NCBI RefSeq assembly: GCF_017571525.1
Contig: NZ_JAGETY010000013.1
Coordinates: 1-64,000, forward strand
Direction of reading: 5' to 3'
Source: Hymenobacter sp. BT559
GTDB taxonomy: Bacteria; Bacteroidota; Bacteroidia; Cytophagales; Hymenobacteraceae
DNA length: 64,000 nt
In this document: one piece after another, positions 32,630 through 39,836 of the stretch
Numbering within the stretch: the stretch's first letter is position 1
Layout: each line of letters opens with the position of its first letter
Program-made: the position numbers and the translations under genes
The notes under the pieces: model-generated
Told to the model about the DNA's origin: nothing
The model's database searches: none
What the model saw: only the letters and a program-made list of their open reading frames with translations

Positions 32630-32878
32630 ATGCGCTGGAAAAAGACCAGTAAGAGTAAAAACACGCTTCTCGAAATAGCCTGGCTGCTTGGCAGCTGGGC
32701 TATTTCATTTGGATGCCTGGGCTGGCTAATTGGCTTTAAGCAACTGTGGGTGAAGCAGCTGGATATTCAGCTGCACAACACCTATTTTGTGGTGCCACCG
32801 TGGGCCGCGGCATTCCCGTTTTTCCTGATTAGTGCGACCATCATCACCTGCGTCCGCGCAGGGATGACTCGTTTTTGA
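32630..32878 (+). CDS. Small membrane protein with a cytochrome-oxidase-like LHNTYFVV motif
   Basis: An 82-residue protein with a basic N-terminus and two hydrophobic helices (about 17-37 and 58-76). The loop between them contains QLDIQLHNTYFVVPP. This resembles the HDTYxVV stretch of haem-copper oxidase subunit I, and similar 'DIHLHDTYFVI' small proteins occur in Bacteroidota (from memory). The metal-site Asp of the oxidase motif is Asn here. The function is unknown. It starts 12 bp after the deacetylase stop, so the two are probably co-transcribed. The ATG at 32630 is preferred over the TTG six bases earlier. Confidence 0.6.
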   Translation: MRWKKTSKSKNTLLEIAWLLGSWAISFGCLGWLIGFKQLWVKQLDIQLHNTYFVVPPWAAAFPFFLISATIITCVRAGMTRF

Positions 32879-32899
32879 CGGCGTAGCACCGTGGTTGTC

Positions 32900-32941
32900 T
32901 TAGGAGGGCTAGCGATGTTTTTAGGAGGGCTAGCGATGTTT
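32900..32941. repeat. Two perfect tandem copies of a 21-bp unit
   Basis: The unit TTAGGAGGGCTAGCGATGTT plus one T occurs twice back to back in the gap between the small membrane protein and the CheY-like gene. It contains GCTAGC. No role was recognised; replication slippage is the simplest origin. Confidence 0.8.
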
Positions 32942-33149
32942 TAGCTGCTACTTGTGGTCTACATAGTCTGGCTAGCTAACTCAATAAGCGCGTTCTCTCA
33001 CTCCGCGCTTTAGAGAAATCTTGCCGGGTAATGAGCTTGCTCAACTGCCCAGCTTGCGCTCAGCGGGCATCGTTTTTCGTCGCCTTTCTGCGATAGAGGC
33101 CGTATAGGGAGCTTTACGGGGGCTTGCTACCTCCCCCGCGCCTTTGCCG

Positions 33150-33572
33150 ATGACGCCCTTGCCGTGTGTGCTGCTGGTCGACGACGACGCCACAACCAAT
33201 TTTCTAAACCGCTCACTGCTAACCCGCCTGGGCGTGGCCGAGCGCATTGTGGTGGCCGAAGATGGCGAGCAGGCCCTGGCCGAGCTGCGGCAGCACTGCT
33301 CGCCGCCCACCCCAGGCTGCCCGGCGCTTATCCTGCTCGACGTGAACATGCCCGGCATGAACGGCATCGAGTTTTTGGAAGAATACCAGCACCTGGAGCT
33401 GGCCGCGCAGCCCGCCATTGTTATTGTGATGCTGACCAGCTCGCTGCACCCGCGCGATGTGCAGCGCGTCGCGCAGCTCGGTATCGTAGCCGATTTCATC
33501 AGCAAGCCCCTGACTGCCGAAAAAGTAGGGACCCTCTTGCAGGCGTATTTCCCGCCAGCGCCGGCCCCCTAG
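33150..33572 (+). CDS. Single-domain CheY-like response regulator
   Basis: A 140-residue stand-alone receiver domain. It has the acidic pair VDDDATTNF, phospho-acceptor Asp in LILLDVNMPGMNG, the Thr/Ser switch in VMLTSS, and Lys in ISKPLT. There is no output domain, so it acts by protein contact or as a phosphorelay intermediate. This type is commonly paired with multi-PAS kinases. A large kinase gene starts 267 bp downstream on the same strand. The ATG at 33150 is chosen over an in-frame TTG six bases upstream. Confidence 0.88.
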   Translation: MTPLPCVLLVDDDATTNFLNRSLLTRLGVAERIVVAEDGEQALAELRQHCSPPTPGCPALILLDVNMPGMNGIEFLEEYQHLELAAQPAIVIVMLTSSLHPRDVQRVAQLGIVADFISKPLTAEKVGTLLQAYFPPAPAP

Positions 33573-33839
33573 CTGCTTTGCGTGGCATTGCCCGGCGCGG
33601 GTGCGTAATGCTGGCTCCCGACAGGTGCTTGGTGCCGGTAGCAGGCTTTCTAAAAATAAATTGATGCCGGTGCGCAGCTCGTCCTTACCCATGCGCCACT
33701 AAGCTGGCTGCCTGGCTGTGCGGCTAGGGCAGTAAGCCTAGCCGATGAGCTGGGACCTGAGTCGGGTTTGATTATTCTGGGAATCTACGTAGTTCGCCCC
33801 CGAAGTGAGTATGTATTTTCACGCTCGCTTTGTAGTATA

Positions 33840-36800
33840 ATGTCTATCGTTCCTCCATTGCAGGCCCTTGACCTGTTTCCCGCTGAGTTGCTGCTGACCA
33901 CGGTGCTCGACCTCTCGCCCAGCGGCGTCGCGCTCTGCACGCCCGTCTACGACGAGGCCGGTGCCTTGCTGGATATGACGCTGGCTTACCTTAACCCGGC
34001 CGCCCAGCGCCTGCTGCGCCTGCCGGCCCAGCCCGGTGTCACCTTCACGCAGCAGTTTGCCGGTAGCTGCCCCGCTGGCAACTGGGCGCAGCTGCGTGCG
34101 GGCTTTCTCTCGAACGAGCCGGGCAAGTTTCAGCTCAGGCAGCCCGTTGGAGAGCTCCCGCACCGCTTGCGCCTCGACGGGCAGCGCGTGGGCGAGGGGC
34201 TGCTGCTCAACTTCACTGAAGCGCCGGCCGAGCCGGAAGCGGTGGCCCCAGCTCATGAGCCCGCTAACCTGGCCGAACGCAGCCAGCAGTTGGCGCGCTT
34301 CGACGCCATCCTGGGCAGCTTGCAGGAGTTTGTGTACCTCTTTGACCTCGACGGGCGCTTTCGCTACGTGAACCAGCCCTTGCTGGACCTGTGGGGGTTG
34401 ACGCTGGAGCAGGCCGTCGGCAAAAACTTCTTCGACCTAGACTATCCGGCGCCGCAGGCCGCGCAGCTACAGGCCCAGATTCAGCAGGCCGCTACCACCC
34501 GGCAGCCCGTGACCGCCGAAACAGCCTATACCAGCCCTAGCGGCGAGGTGGGCGAGTATGAGTATATCTTCGTACCCCTGCTCAGCCCGGACGGCAAGGT
34601 AGAAGCCGTGGCCGGCCGCACCCAGCCCCTGACCGAGCGCCGGCGGGCCGAGGCGGCTCTGCGCACCAGCGAAGCCAAGTACCGCGCGCTTTTCGAAACC
34701 ATGGACGAAGGGTTTTGCCTGATTGAGGTGCTCTTCGACGAGCAGCAGCGGCCCTACGACTACCGCTTTCTGGAAGTAAACCCAGCCTTCGAGCAGCAAA
34801 CCGGCCTCGTAAACCCTACCGGGCGCACCGTCGGCGAAATGGCGCTGCTGCTTGAGCAGCACTGGTTCGATACCTACGGCAGCGTGGCCCTGACGGGCAA
34901 GCCCAGGCGCTTTGAGCAGCGGGCCGAGCCCCTGAGCCGGTGGTTTGACGTGTACGCCTTTCGGGTGGGCGAGCCCGAGCAGCGCCAGGTGGCCGTGCTG
35001 TTCAACGACATCTCGCTGCGCCGTCAGGCCGAAGAAGCCCTGCGGCGCAGCGGGCAGCAGCAGGCGTTTCTGCTGCAGCTCAGCGACCGCCTGCGCCCCC
35101 TGGCCGACGCCGCCGACATTCAGTACCAAGCTGCCTGTGCCCTGGGCGAGTACCTGGGGGCGAGCCGCGTGGGCTACGCCGAAGACCAGGCCGACGACGA
35201 GCACATCGTGGTGACGCGTAATTATACCCGCCCTGGCGTGCCCAGCATCGAGGGCCGCTACCACTACCAGGACTACGGCCCCGAGCTGCTGCGCGCGTTT
35301 AAGGAAGGCCGCACGGTAGTGCGCCCCGACATTGCCCACGACCCCACGCTCACGCCCGACGAGAAAGCCGCCCACGCCGCCCTGCAGCTAGGGGCCACCG
35401 TCAATGTGCCGCTGCTCAAGAACGGGCAGCTGATGGCCGTGCTCTTTATGCACTATGCCGAGGCCCACCACTGGTCGGGCGAGGAGCTGGCCTTGCTGGA
35501 GGAAACCGCCGAGCGCACCTGGGCCGCCGTGATGCGCGCCCGCACCGAAGCGGCCCTGCGCGAGTCGGAGGAGCGGTTTCGGGTTATGGCCGATGCCGTG
35601 CCGCAGATTATCTGGATAACCGACGCCGAGGGCCGCACCGAGTTTTTCAACCGGCAGTGGAGCCACTATACCGGCGTGCCCTATACCCCGAACACAGCCG
35701 CCGGCATAGCCGATGACTACGTGCACCCCGCGGATAGCGCCCGCACGATGCAGGCCTTTGAAGAAGCCCGGCAGACGGCCAGCGTTTTTCAGGTCGAGCA
35801 CCGTATTCGGGCGGCCGATGGCACCTACCGGTGGTTTTTGGTGCGCGCCGAGCCGTTTCACGACCCGGTGAGCGGGCAGATTACGCGCTGGTTTGGCTCA
35901 TCGGTGGATATTCACGACCGCAAGCAGGCCGAAGAGCGGCTGCAAAAGGCGCTGTCTATTGCCACGGTAGGGGTGCTGTTTTTCGACCTGGAAGGTGCCA
36001 TTCACGACAGCAACGCCGCCTTCGAGCGCATGAGCGGGCACTCGCGCGCCGGGCTGGCTGATGGCCATACCTACCTCGAAGCCCTCACGGTGCCGGAGTT
36101 TGTGCCGGCCACGCGCCGGGCCCTGGAGCAGCTGCGCACGGCCGGCGAAAGCACTCCATTTGAGAAGCAGTACGTGCGGCCCGACGGCTCGCGCTGGTGG
36201 GGCTTGTCGGCCGGCAAGCGCCTGAGCGAGCATGAGTGCGTCAAGTTTGTGCTCGACATCACGGAGGCCAAGCGAGCCGAAGAGGCCTTGCGGCACTCGC
36301 AGCAGCTGTTGCAGCGCTCGAACGAGCAGCTCACGCGCACCAACATCGACCTCGACAACTTCATCTACACCGCCTCGCACGACCTAAAATCGCCCATCAC
36401 CAATATCGAGGGCCTGCTCTATGAGCTGCAGGCGCAGCTGCCGCCCAAGGTGCAGCAGACCTACGGCGTGGCCCCGCTGCTAACGATGATGCTCGAATCG
36501 GTAACGCGCTTCCAGCGCACGATTAGCCACCTGAGCGACATTACCCGGCTGCAAAAGGAGCACAACCAGCTCGTGACGGAAGTAGCCCTGCAGCCCGTTA
36601 TCGACGATGTGCGCCAGGACCTGCAGCCGCTCATCGCCGCCGCGGGCGCGCAGGTAGAGGTAGACGTGGCCGCCTGCCCGACCGTATTGTTTTCGATTAA
36701 AAACCTGCGCTCGGTGGTCTACAACCTGCTCAGCAATGCCATAAAATACCGCCACCCCGACCGGGCGCCGCAGGTGCGTATCTACTGCCGGCCCGGCCAG

Positions 36801-37031
36801 GAAGGTAAATGCCTGGTACTGTGCGTGCAAGATAATGGGCTAGGCATCAAGCCCAGTCGCTACCCAGAGCTCTTCACCATGTTCCGGCGCCTGCACAACC
36901 ACGTCGAAGGGTCGGGCATCGGGCTGTACATGGTGAAGCGCATCGTCGAAAACGTGGGCGGCCACATCGAGTTCGAGAGTGAGCTCGACGTCGGCACGAC
37001 GTTCTCCGTGTACCTGCCCTACGCCAGCTAG
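33840..37031 (+). CDS. Multi-PAS/GAF sensor histidine kinase
   Basis: A 1063-residue, apparently soluble kinase with no transmembrane helix. Domains in approximate order: PAS-like (15-120), PAS (155-270, LQEFVYLFDLDGRFRYVN), PAS (285-400, FETMDEGFCLIEVLF), GAF (420-575, GASRVGYAEDQADDEH), PAS/PAC (580-700), PAS (700-820), HisKA with H847 in TASHDLKSPITNIEG, and HATPase_c (945-1060, NLLSNAIKYRHPDRAP, DNGLGI, GSGIGLYMVKRI). The DLKSP H-box is typical of cytoplasmic bacteriophytochrome-like and CheY-linked kinases. The signal could be redox, light or a small molecule; no chromophore Cys is evident. The probable partner is the receiver gene at 33150. The start at 33840 removes 24 residues unlike a PAS domain. 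Confidence 0.9.
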   Translation: MSIVPPLQALDLFPAELLLTTVLDLSPSGVALCTPVYDEAGALLDMTLAYLNPAAQRLLRLPAQPGVTFTQQFAGSCPAGNWAQLRAGFLSNEPGKFQLRQPVGELPHRLRLDGQRVGEGLLLNFTEAPAEPEAVAPAHEPANLAERSQQLARFDAILGSLQEFVYLFDLDGRFRYVNQPLLDLWGLTLEQAVGKNFFDLDYPAPQAAQLQAQIQQAATTRQPVTAETAYTSPSGEVGEYEYIFVPLLSPDGKVEAVAGRTQPLTERRRAEAALRTSEAKYRALFETMDEGFCLIEVLFDEQQRPYDYRFLEVNPAFEQQTGLVNPTGRTVGEMALLLEQHWFDTYGSVALTGKPRRFEQRAEPLSRWFDVYAFRVGEPEQRQVAVLFNDISLRRQAEEALRRSGQQQAFLLQLSDRLRPLADAADIQYQAACALGEYLGASRVGYAEDQADDEHIVVTRNYTRPGVPSIEGRYHYQDYGPELLRAFKEGRTVVRPDIAHDPTLTPDEKAAHAALQLGATVNVPLLKNGQLMAVLFMHYAEAHHWSGEELALLEETAERTWAAVMRARTEAALRESEERFRVMADAVPQIIWITDAEGRTEFFNRQWSHYTGVPYTPNTAAGIADDYVHPADSARTMQAFEEARQTASVFQVEHRIRAADGTYRWFLVRAEPFHDPVSGQITRWFGSSVDIHDRKQAEERLQKALSIATVGVLFFDLEGAIHDSNAAFERMSGHSRAGLADGHTYLEALTVPEFVPATRRALEQLRTAGESTPFEKQYVRPDGSRWWGLSAGKRLSEHECVKFVLDITEAKRAEEALRHSQQLLQRSNEQLTRTNIDLDNFIYTASHDLKSPITNIEGLLYELQAQLPPKVQQTYGVAPLLTMMLESVTRFQRTISHLSDITRLQKEHNQLVTEVALQPVIDDVRQDLQPLIAAAGAQVEVDVAACPTVLFSIKNLRSVVYNLLSNAIKYRHPDRAPQVRIYCRPGQEGKCLVLCVQDNGLGIKPSRYPELFTMFRRLHNHVEGSGIGLYMVKRIVENVGGHIEFESELDVGTTFSVYLPYAS

Positions 37032-37070
37032 CCCTACCGCGCGCCGGGCGGGCCGTTGGCGCGCGGTAGG

Positions 37071-38249
37071 CTAGAGGATGGCTTTGGCCGCCACGCTTCG
37101 CCCCTTAAGCGACGACTGCCGCACTACCAGCTCGCTGGTAACTACGCAGGTGCGCGGCTGAAAGTCTTCTTTCTGAGCCATTTGCTCCAGGAAGAGGCTA
37201 GCCGCCTGCTGGCCGATGCGGAAGGGGTGCAGGTCGACGGTCGTGAGGCCGGGCTCAATGAGGCTAGCCAGAAACTCATCCCCAAACCCCACGATGGCCA
37301 TGTCTTCGGGCACCCGCACGTGGCGCTCGCGCAGGGCCAGTATCAGGTCGAAGGCATTGGTATAGTTGATGGCAAAAATGGCGTCGGGCGGCTCGGGCAG
37401 GGCTAGCCAGGCATCGAGCGCCGCCACCGCCGAGGCCGGCCGGAAGTCAATATGCGCGCACAGCTCCTCAATAATGGGCAGGCCGTGCTTGCGCAGCGCG
37501 CTGAGGTAGCCCGCCTGCCGCTGCCGGCTGATGAGCAGCGACGCCGGCCCCGCCAGGATGGCAATGCGCCGGCAGCCCTGCTCAATGAGGTGCTCGGTGA
37601 TGGTGTAGGCCCCTAGCCGGTCGTCGAGAATGACCTTGGCGCTGTTGACCTCGTTGCACACCCGGTCGAAATGAATAACCGGGATGCCGCGCCGCGCCGG
37701 GTCTTTCACATGGTCGAAGTTCTCGGTTTCGCGCGAGTGGCAGATGAGTAGGCCATCGACCCGGCTGGCAATCAGGGCCTGCACGTTGCTCACCTCCGCC
37801 TCGTACGACTCCTTCGACTGGCAAATCATCACCCGGTAGCCAGCCTTGGTGGCCACCTGCTGAATGCCGCTGACGGCGGTAGCAAAAAACGGCCGCTCCA
37901 GGTCAGGAATGAGCACGCCAATAGTGTTCGTAGCTTGGCTCTTGAGGCTCTGAGCCAGCAGGTTGGGCTGGTAATCAAGCTGCTGGGCGGCTTCCAGAAT
38001 AGCCTGGCGCGTGAGCGGGCTGATGTCGGAATGGCCATTGAGCGCCCGCGATACCGTGGAGGGCGCCACGCCCACCTGCCGGGCCACATCGGCAATGGTG
38101 GCCTGGTGGCGCTTGCGGCTAGGGGTGCCGGCCGGCTTATCAACTGTGAAATGGTACTCGCAGGCCTTGCAGAAAAAGCGCTGCCGGCCTCGCACAAAGC
38201 CCGCTTTCATGACATCGTCGGCGAGGCTGCACTTAACACATTTAATCAT
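37071..38249 (-). CDS. LacI-family regulator with an N-terminal zinc ribbon
   Basis: A 392-residue repressor, longer than the usual 330-340. Residues 1-36 form an extra zinc-ribbon-like module with C4-x2-C7 and C27-x2-C30 (KCVKC, FFCKACEYHF), resembling the N-terminal ribbon of IS1-type InsA proteins. A linker (37-49) leads to the LacI helix-turn-helix (51-73, TIADVARQVGVAPSTVSRAL), the hinge (NLLAQSLKSQ) and a periplasmic-binding-like sensor domain (about 108-380: IGVLIPDLERPFF, GVLICHSRE-like strand, IVGFGDE). It is divergent from the glucuronoxylan genes, with operator-like palindromes between them. It therefore probably represses uxuA and downstream genes, and itself. The inducer is likely a uronate or xylan-derived sugar (inference). 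Confidence 0.88.
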   Translation of the reverse strand: MIKCVKCSLADDVMKAGFVRGRQRFFCKACEYHFTVDKPAGTPSRKRHQATIADVARQVGVAPSTVSRALNGHSDISPLTRQAILEAAQQLDYQPNLLAQSLKSQATNTIGVLIPDLERPFFATAVSGIQQVATKAGYRVMICQSKESYEAEVSNVQALIASRVDGLLICHSRETENFDHVKDPARRGIPVIHFDRVCNEVNSAKVILDDRLGAYTITEHLIEQGCRRIAILAGPASLLISRQRQAGYLSALRKHGLPIIEELCAHIDFRPASAVAALDAWLALPEPPDAIFAINYTNAFDLILALRERHVRVPEDMAIVGFGDEFLASLIEPGLTTVDLHPFRIGQQAASLFLEQMAQKEDFQPRTCVVTSELVVRQSSLKGRSVAAKAIL

Positions 38250-38352
38250 GAGGCAAGCGTGGGAAAGAAGTTAGATAATGCGAAGGTCGGATGGAAGCTA
38301 TGGAATAGCTAGCGGATGACAAGCACTGAAAAAATATTTTTGCGAATTTACC

Positions 38353-38384
38353 TATCGGAAACGTTTTCGCAAACGTTTCCGATA
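38353..38384. promoter_or_regulatory. Double LacI-type operator in a perfect palindrome
   Basis: The arms TATCGGAAACGT and ACGTTTCCGATA flank 8 bp. Within it lie two complete AAACGTTT cores (38359-38366 and 38371-38378) with centres 12 bp apart, about one helical turn. LacI/GalR-family operators typically have a central CG in such a palindrome. The site sits in the divergent region 105 bp from the LacI gene start and 185 bp from uxuA, suited to controlling both. The rest of the 319-bp region is AT-rich around the site and holds no gene. Confidence 0.72.
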
Positions 38385-38448
38385 GTTTTTATTCTTATTT
38401 TCCTTGAAATTGAGCTTTTTATCCTTCGGCAAGTGATAACAGTACCTT

Positions 38449-38456
38449 TACATTTG
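38449..38456 (+). promoter_or_regulatory. -7 element TACATTTG upstream of uxuA
   Basis: A perfect TAnnTTTG match 65 bp downstream of the double operator. The leader to the ATG at 38569 would be about 110 nt. A weaker CAACTTTG (38510-38517) is closer to the gene. Confidence 0.4.
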
Positions 38457-38568
38457 AATCAGATTCCACCTCGGTTCTCCGCCGTAAGGCTTGCCAGCAT
38501 TAGCTATCGCAACTTTGTGCAGAGGAAAGAAAATTGTACTTTTTAAACAAGCTGCCGTGCTGCACACC

Positions 38569-39798
38569 ATGCGCTGGTTTGGGCCCAACGACCCGGTTTC
38601 GTTGTTCGATATTCGCCAGGCAGGCTGCGCCGGAATCGTTTCGGCCCTGCACCAGCTGCCCGTGGGCGCGGTGTGGCCGGTGGCCGAAATTGAAGCCCGG
38701 CAGCAGCTTATCGAAGCCGATAATCAAACTCATTCGCCCCTGCATTGGGCTGTGGTTGAGAGCCTGCCGGTGCATGAGGATATCAAGAAAGGGAAGCCTG
38801 GCCGCGACCAGTATATCGCCAATTACCAGCAAAGCCTGCGCAATCTGGCGGCTTGCGGCATCCGCACGGTGTGCTACAATTTCATGCCGGTGCTCGACTG
38901 GTCGCGCACCGATTTGAGCTACGAAATGCCCGATGGCAGCCGCGCGCTGCGCTTCGTGTGGCAGGATTTTGCCGTGTTTGATTTGTGCATTCTGAAGCGC
39001 CCTGGCGCCGAGGCCGACTACGAGCCTGCCGTGGCTGAGGCTGCCCGCCGGCAGTTTGCCAGCATGAGCCCCGAAGCGGTGGCCCAGCTCACCAATACCA
39101 CGCTGCTAGGCCTGCCCGGCTCCGAAGAGGCGTTTGAGCTGAGCAGCTTCCAGGCTTATCTCAACGAATACAAGCACATTGACGCTGCCACGCTCACGGC
39201 TAACCTGCACTACTTCATTCAGCAAGTGGCGCCGGTGGCCGAGGAAGTAGGCATTGGCCTCTGCATTCATCCCGACGACCCGCCCTTCCCGTTGCTGGGG
39301 CTGCCGCGCGTGGTGAGCACCGAGGCCGACCTGGCGGGCCTGCTGGCCGCCTGCGACGTGCCAGCCAACGGCCTCACGTTCTGCACCGGCTCGCTAGGGG
39401 TGCGGCCCGACAATGACCTGCCCGGTATGGTCGAGCGCTTCGGCCCGCGCATTCACTTTGTGCACCTGCGCACCACCAAGCGCGAGGAAAACCCGCGCAA
39501 CTTCCACGAGGCCGACCACCTGGCCGGCGACGTGGATATGTACGCCGTGGTGCGGGCCTTGGTGGAGGAGGAGCTGCGCCGCGAGGCCGCCGGCGAAAAC
39601 CGCCCGCCGCTGCCCATGCGCCCCGACCACGGCCACCAGATGCTCGACGACCTGAGCACCAACAAGCGCACTTACCCCGGCTACTCGGCCATCGGCCGCC
39701 TGCGCGGGCTAGCCGAGCTGCGGGGCCTTGAATACGGCTTGCGCCGCACCCTGACCGAAGCCGCAACAACTGCCCCGGCCACCTACGCCGCCCGCTAA
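38569..39798 (+). CDS. uxuA: Mannonate dehydratase
   Basis: A 409-residue enzyme converting D-mannonate to 2-keto-3-deoxygluconate in glucuronate catabolism. The N-terminal MRWFGPNDPVSLFDIRQAG matches the UxuA family start, which supports the ATG at 38569; an in-frame TTG at 38491 would add 26 unrelated residues. Other conserved parts are YNFMPVLDW, IHPDDPPFPLLGLPRVV (metal ligands), FCTGSLG, FVHLR, and MRPDHGHQMLDD near the C-terminus. It is the first gene of the plus-strand series and is probably controlled by the LacI regulator through the palindrome upstream. Its substrate is supplied by the alpha-glucuronidases of this locus once glucuronate is isomerised and reduced. Confidence 0.94.
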   Translation: MRWFGPNDPVSLFDIRQAGCAGIVSALHQLPVGAVWPVAEIEARQQLIEADNQTHSPLHWAVVESLPVHEDIKKGKPGRDQYIANYQQSLRNLAACGIRTVCYNFMPVLDWSRTDLSYEMPDGSRALRFVWQDFAVFDLCILKRPGAEADYEPAVAEAARRQFASMSPEAVAQLTNTTLLGLPGSEEAFELSSFQAYLNEYKHIDAATLTANLHYFIQQVAPVAEEVGIGLCIHPDDPPFPLLGLPRVVSTEADLAGLLAACDVPANGLTFCTGSLGVRPDNDLPGMVERFGPRIHFVHLRTTKREENPRNFHEADHLAGDVDMYAVVRALVEEELRREAAGENRPPLPMRPDHGHQMLDDLSTNKRTYPGYSAIGRLRGLAELRGLEYGLRRTLTEAATTAPATYAAR

Positions 39799-39836
39799 TT
39801 CTGCCTGCATTCCGCCACTTTTCCCACCCACCCGCC

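Noticed and set aside
37071..38249. Insertion-sequence origin of the LacI gene
   Set aside because: The zinc ribbon resembles InsA, but there is no transposase catalytic domain, terminal repeat or target duplication.
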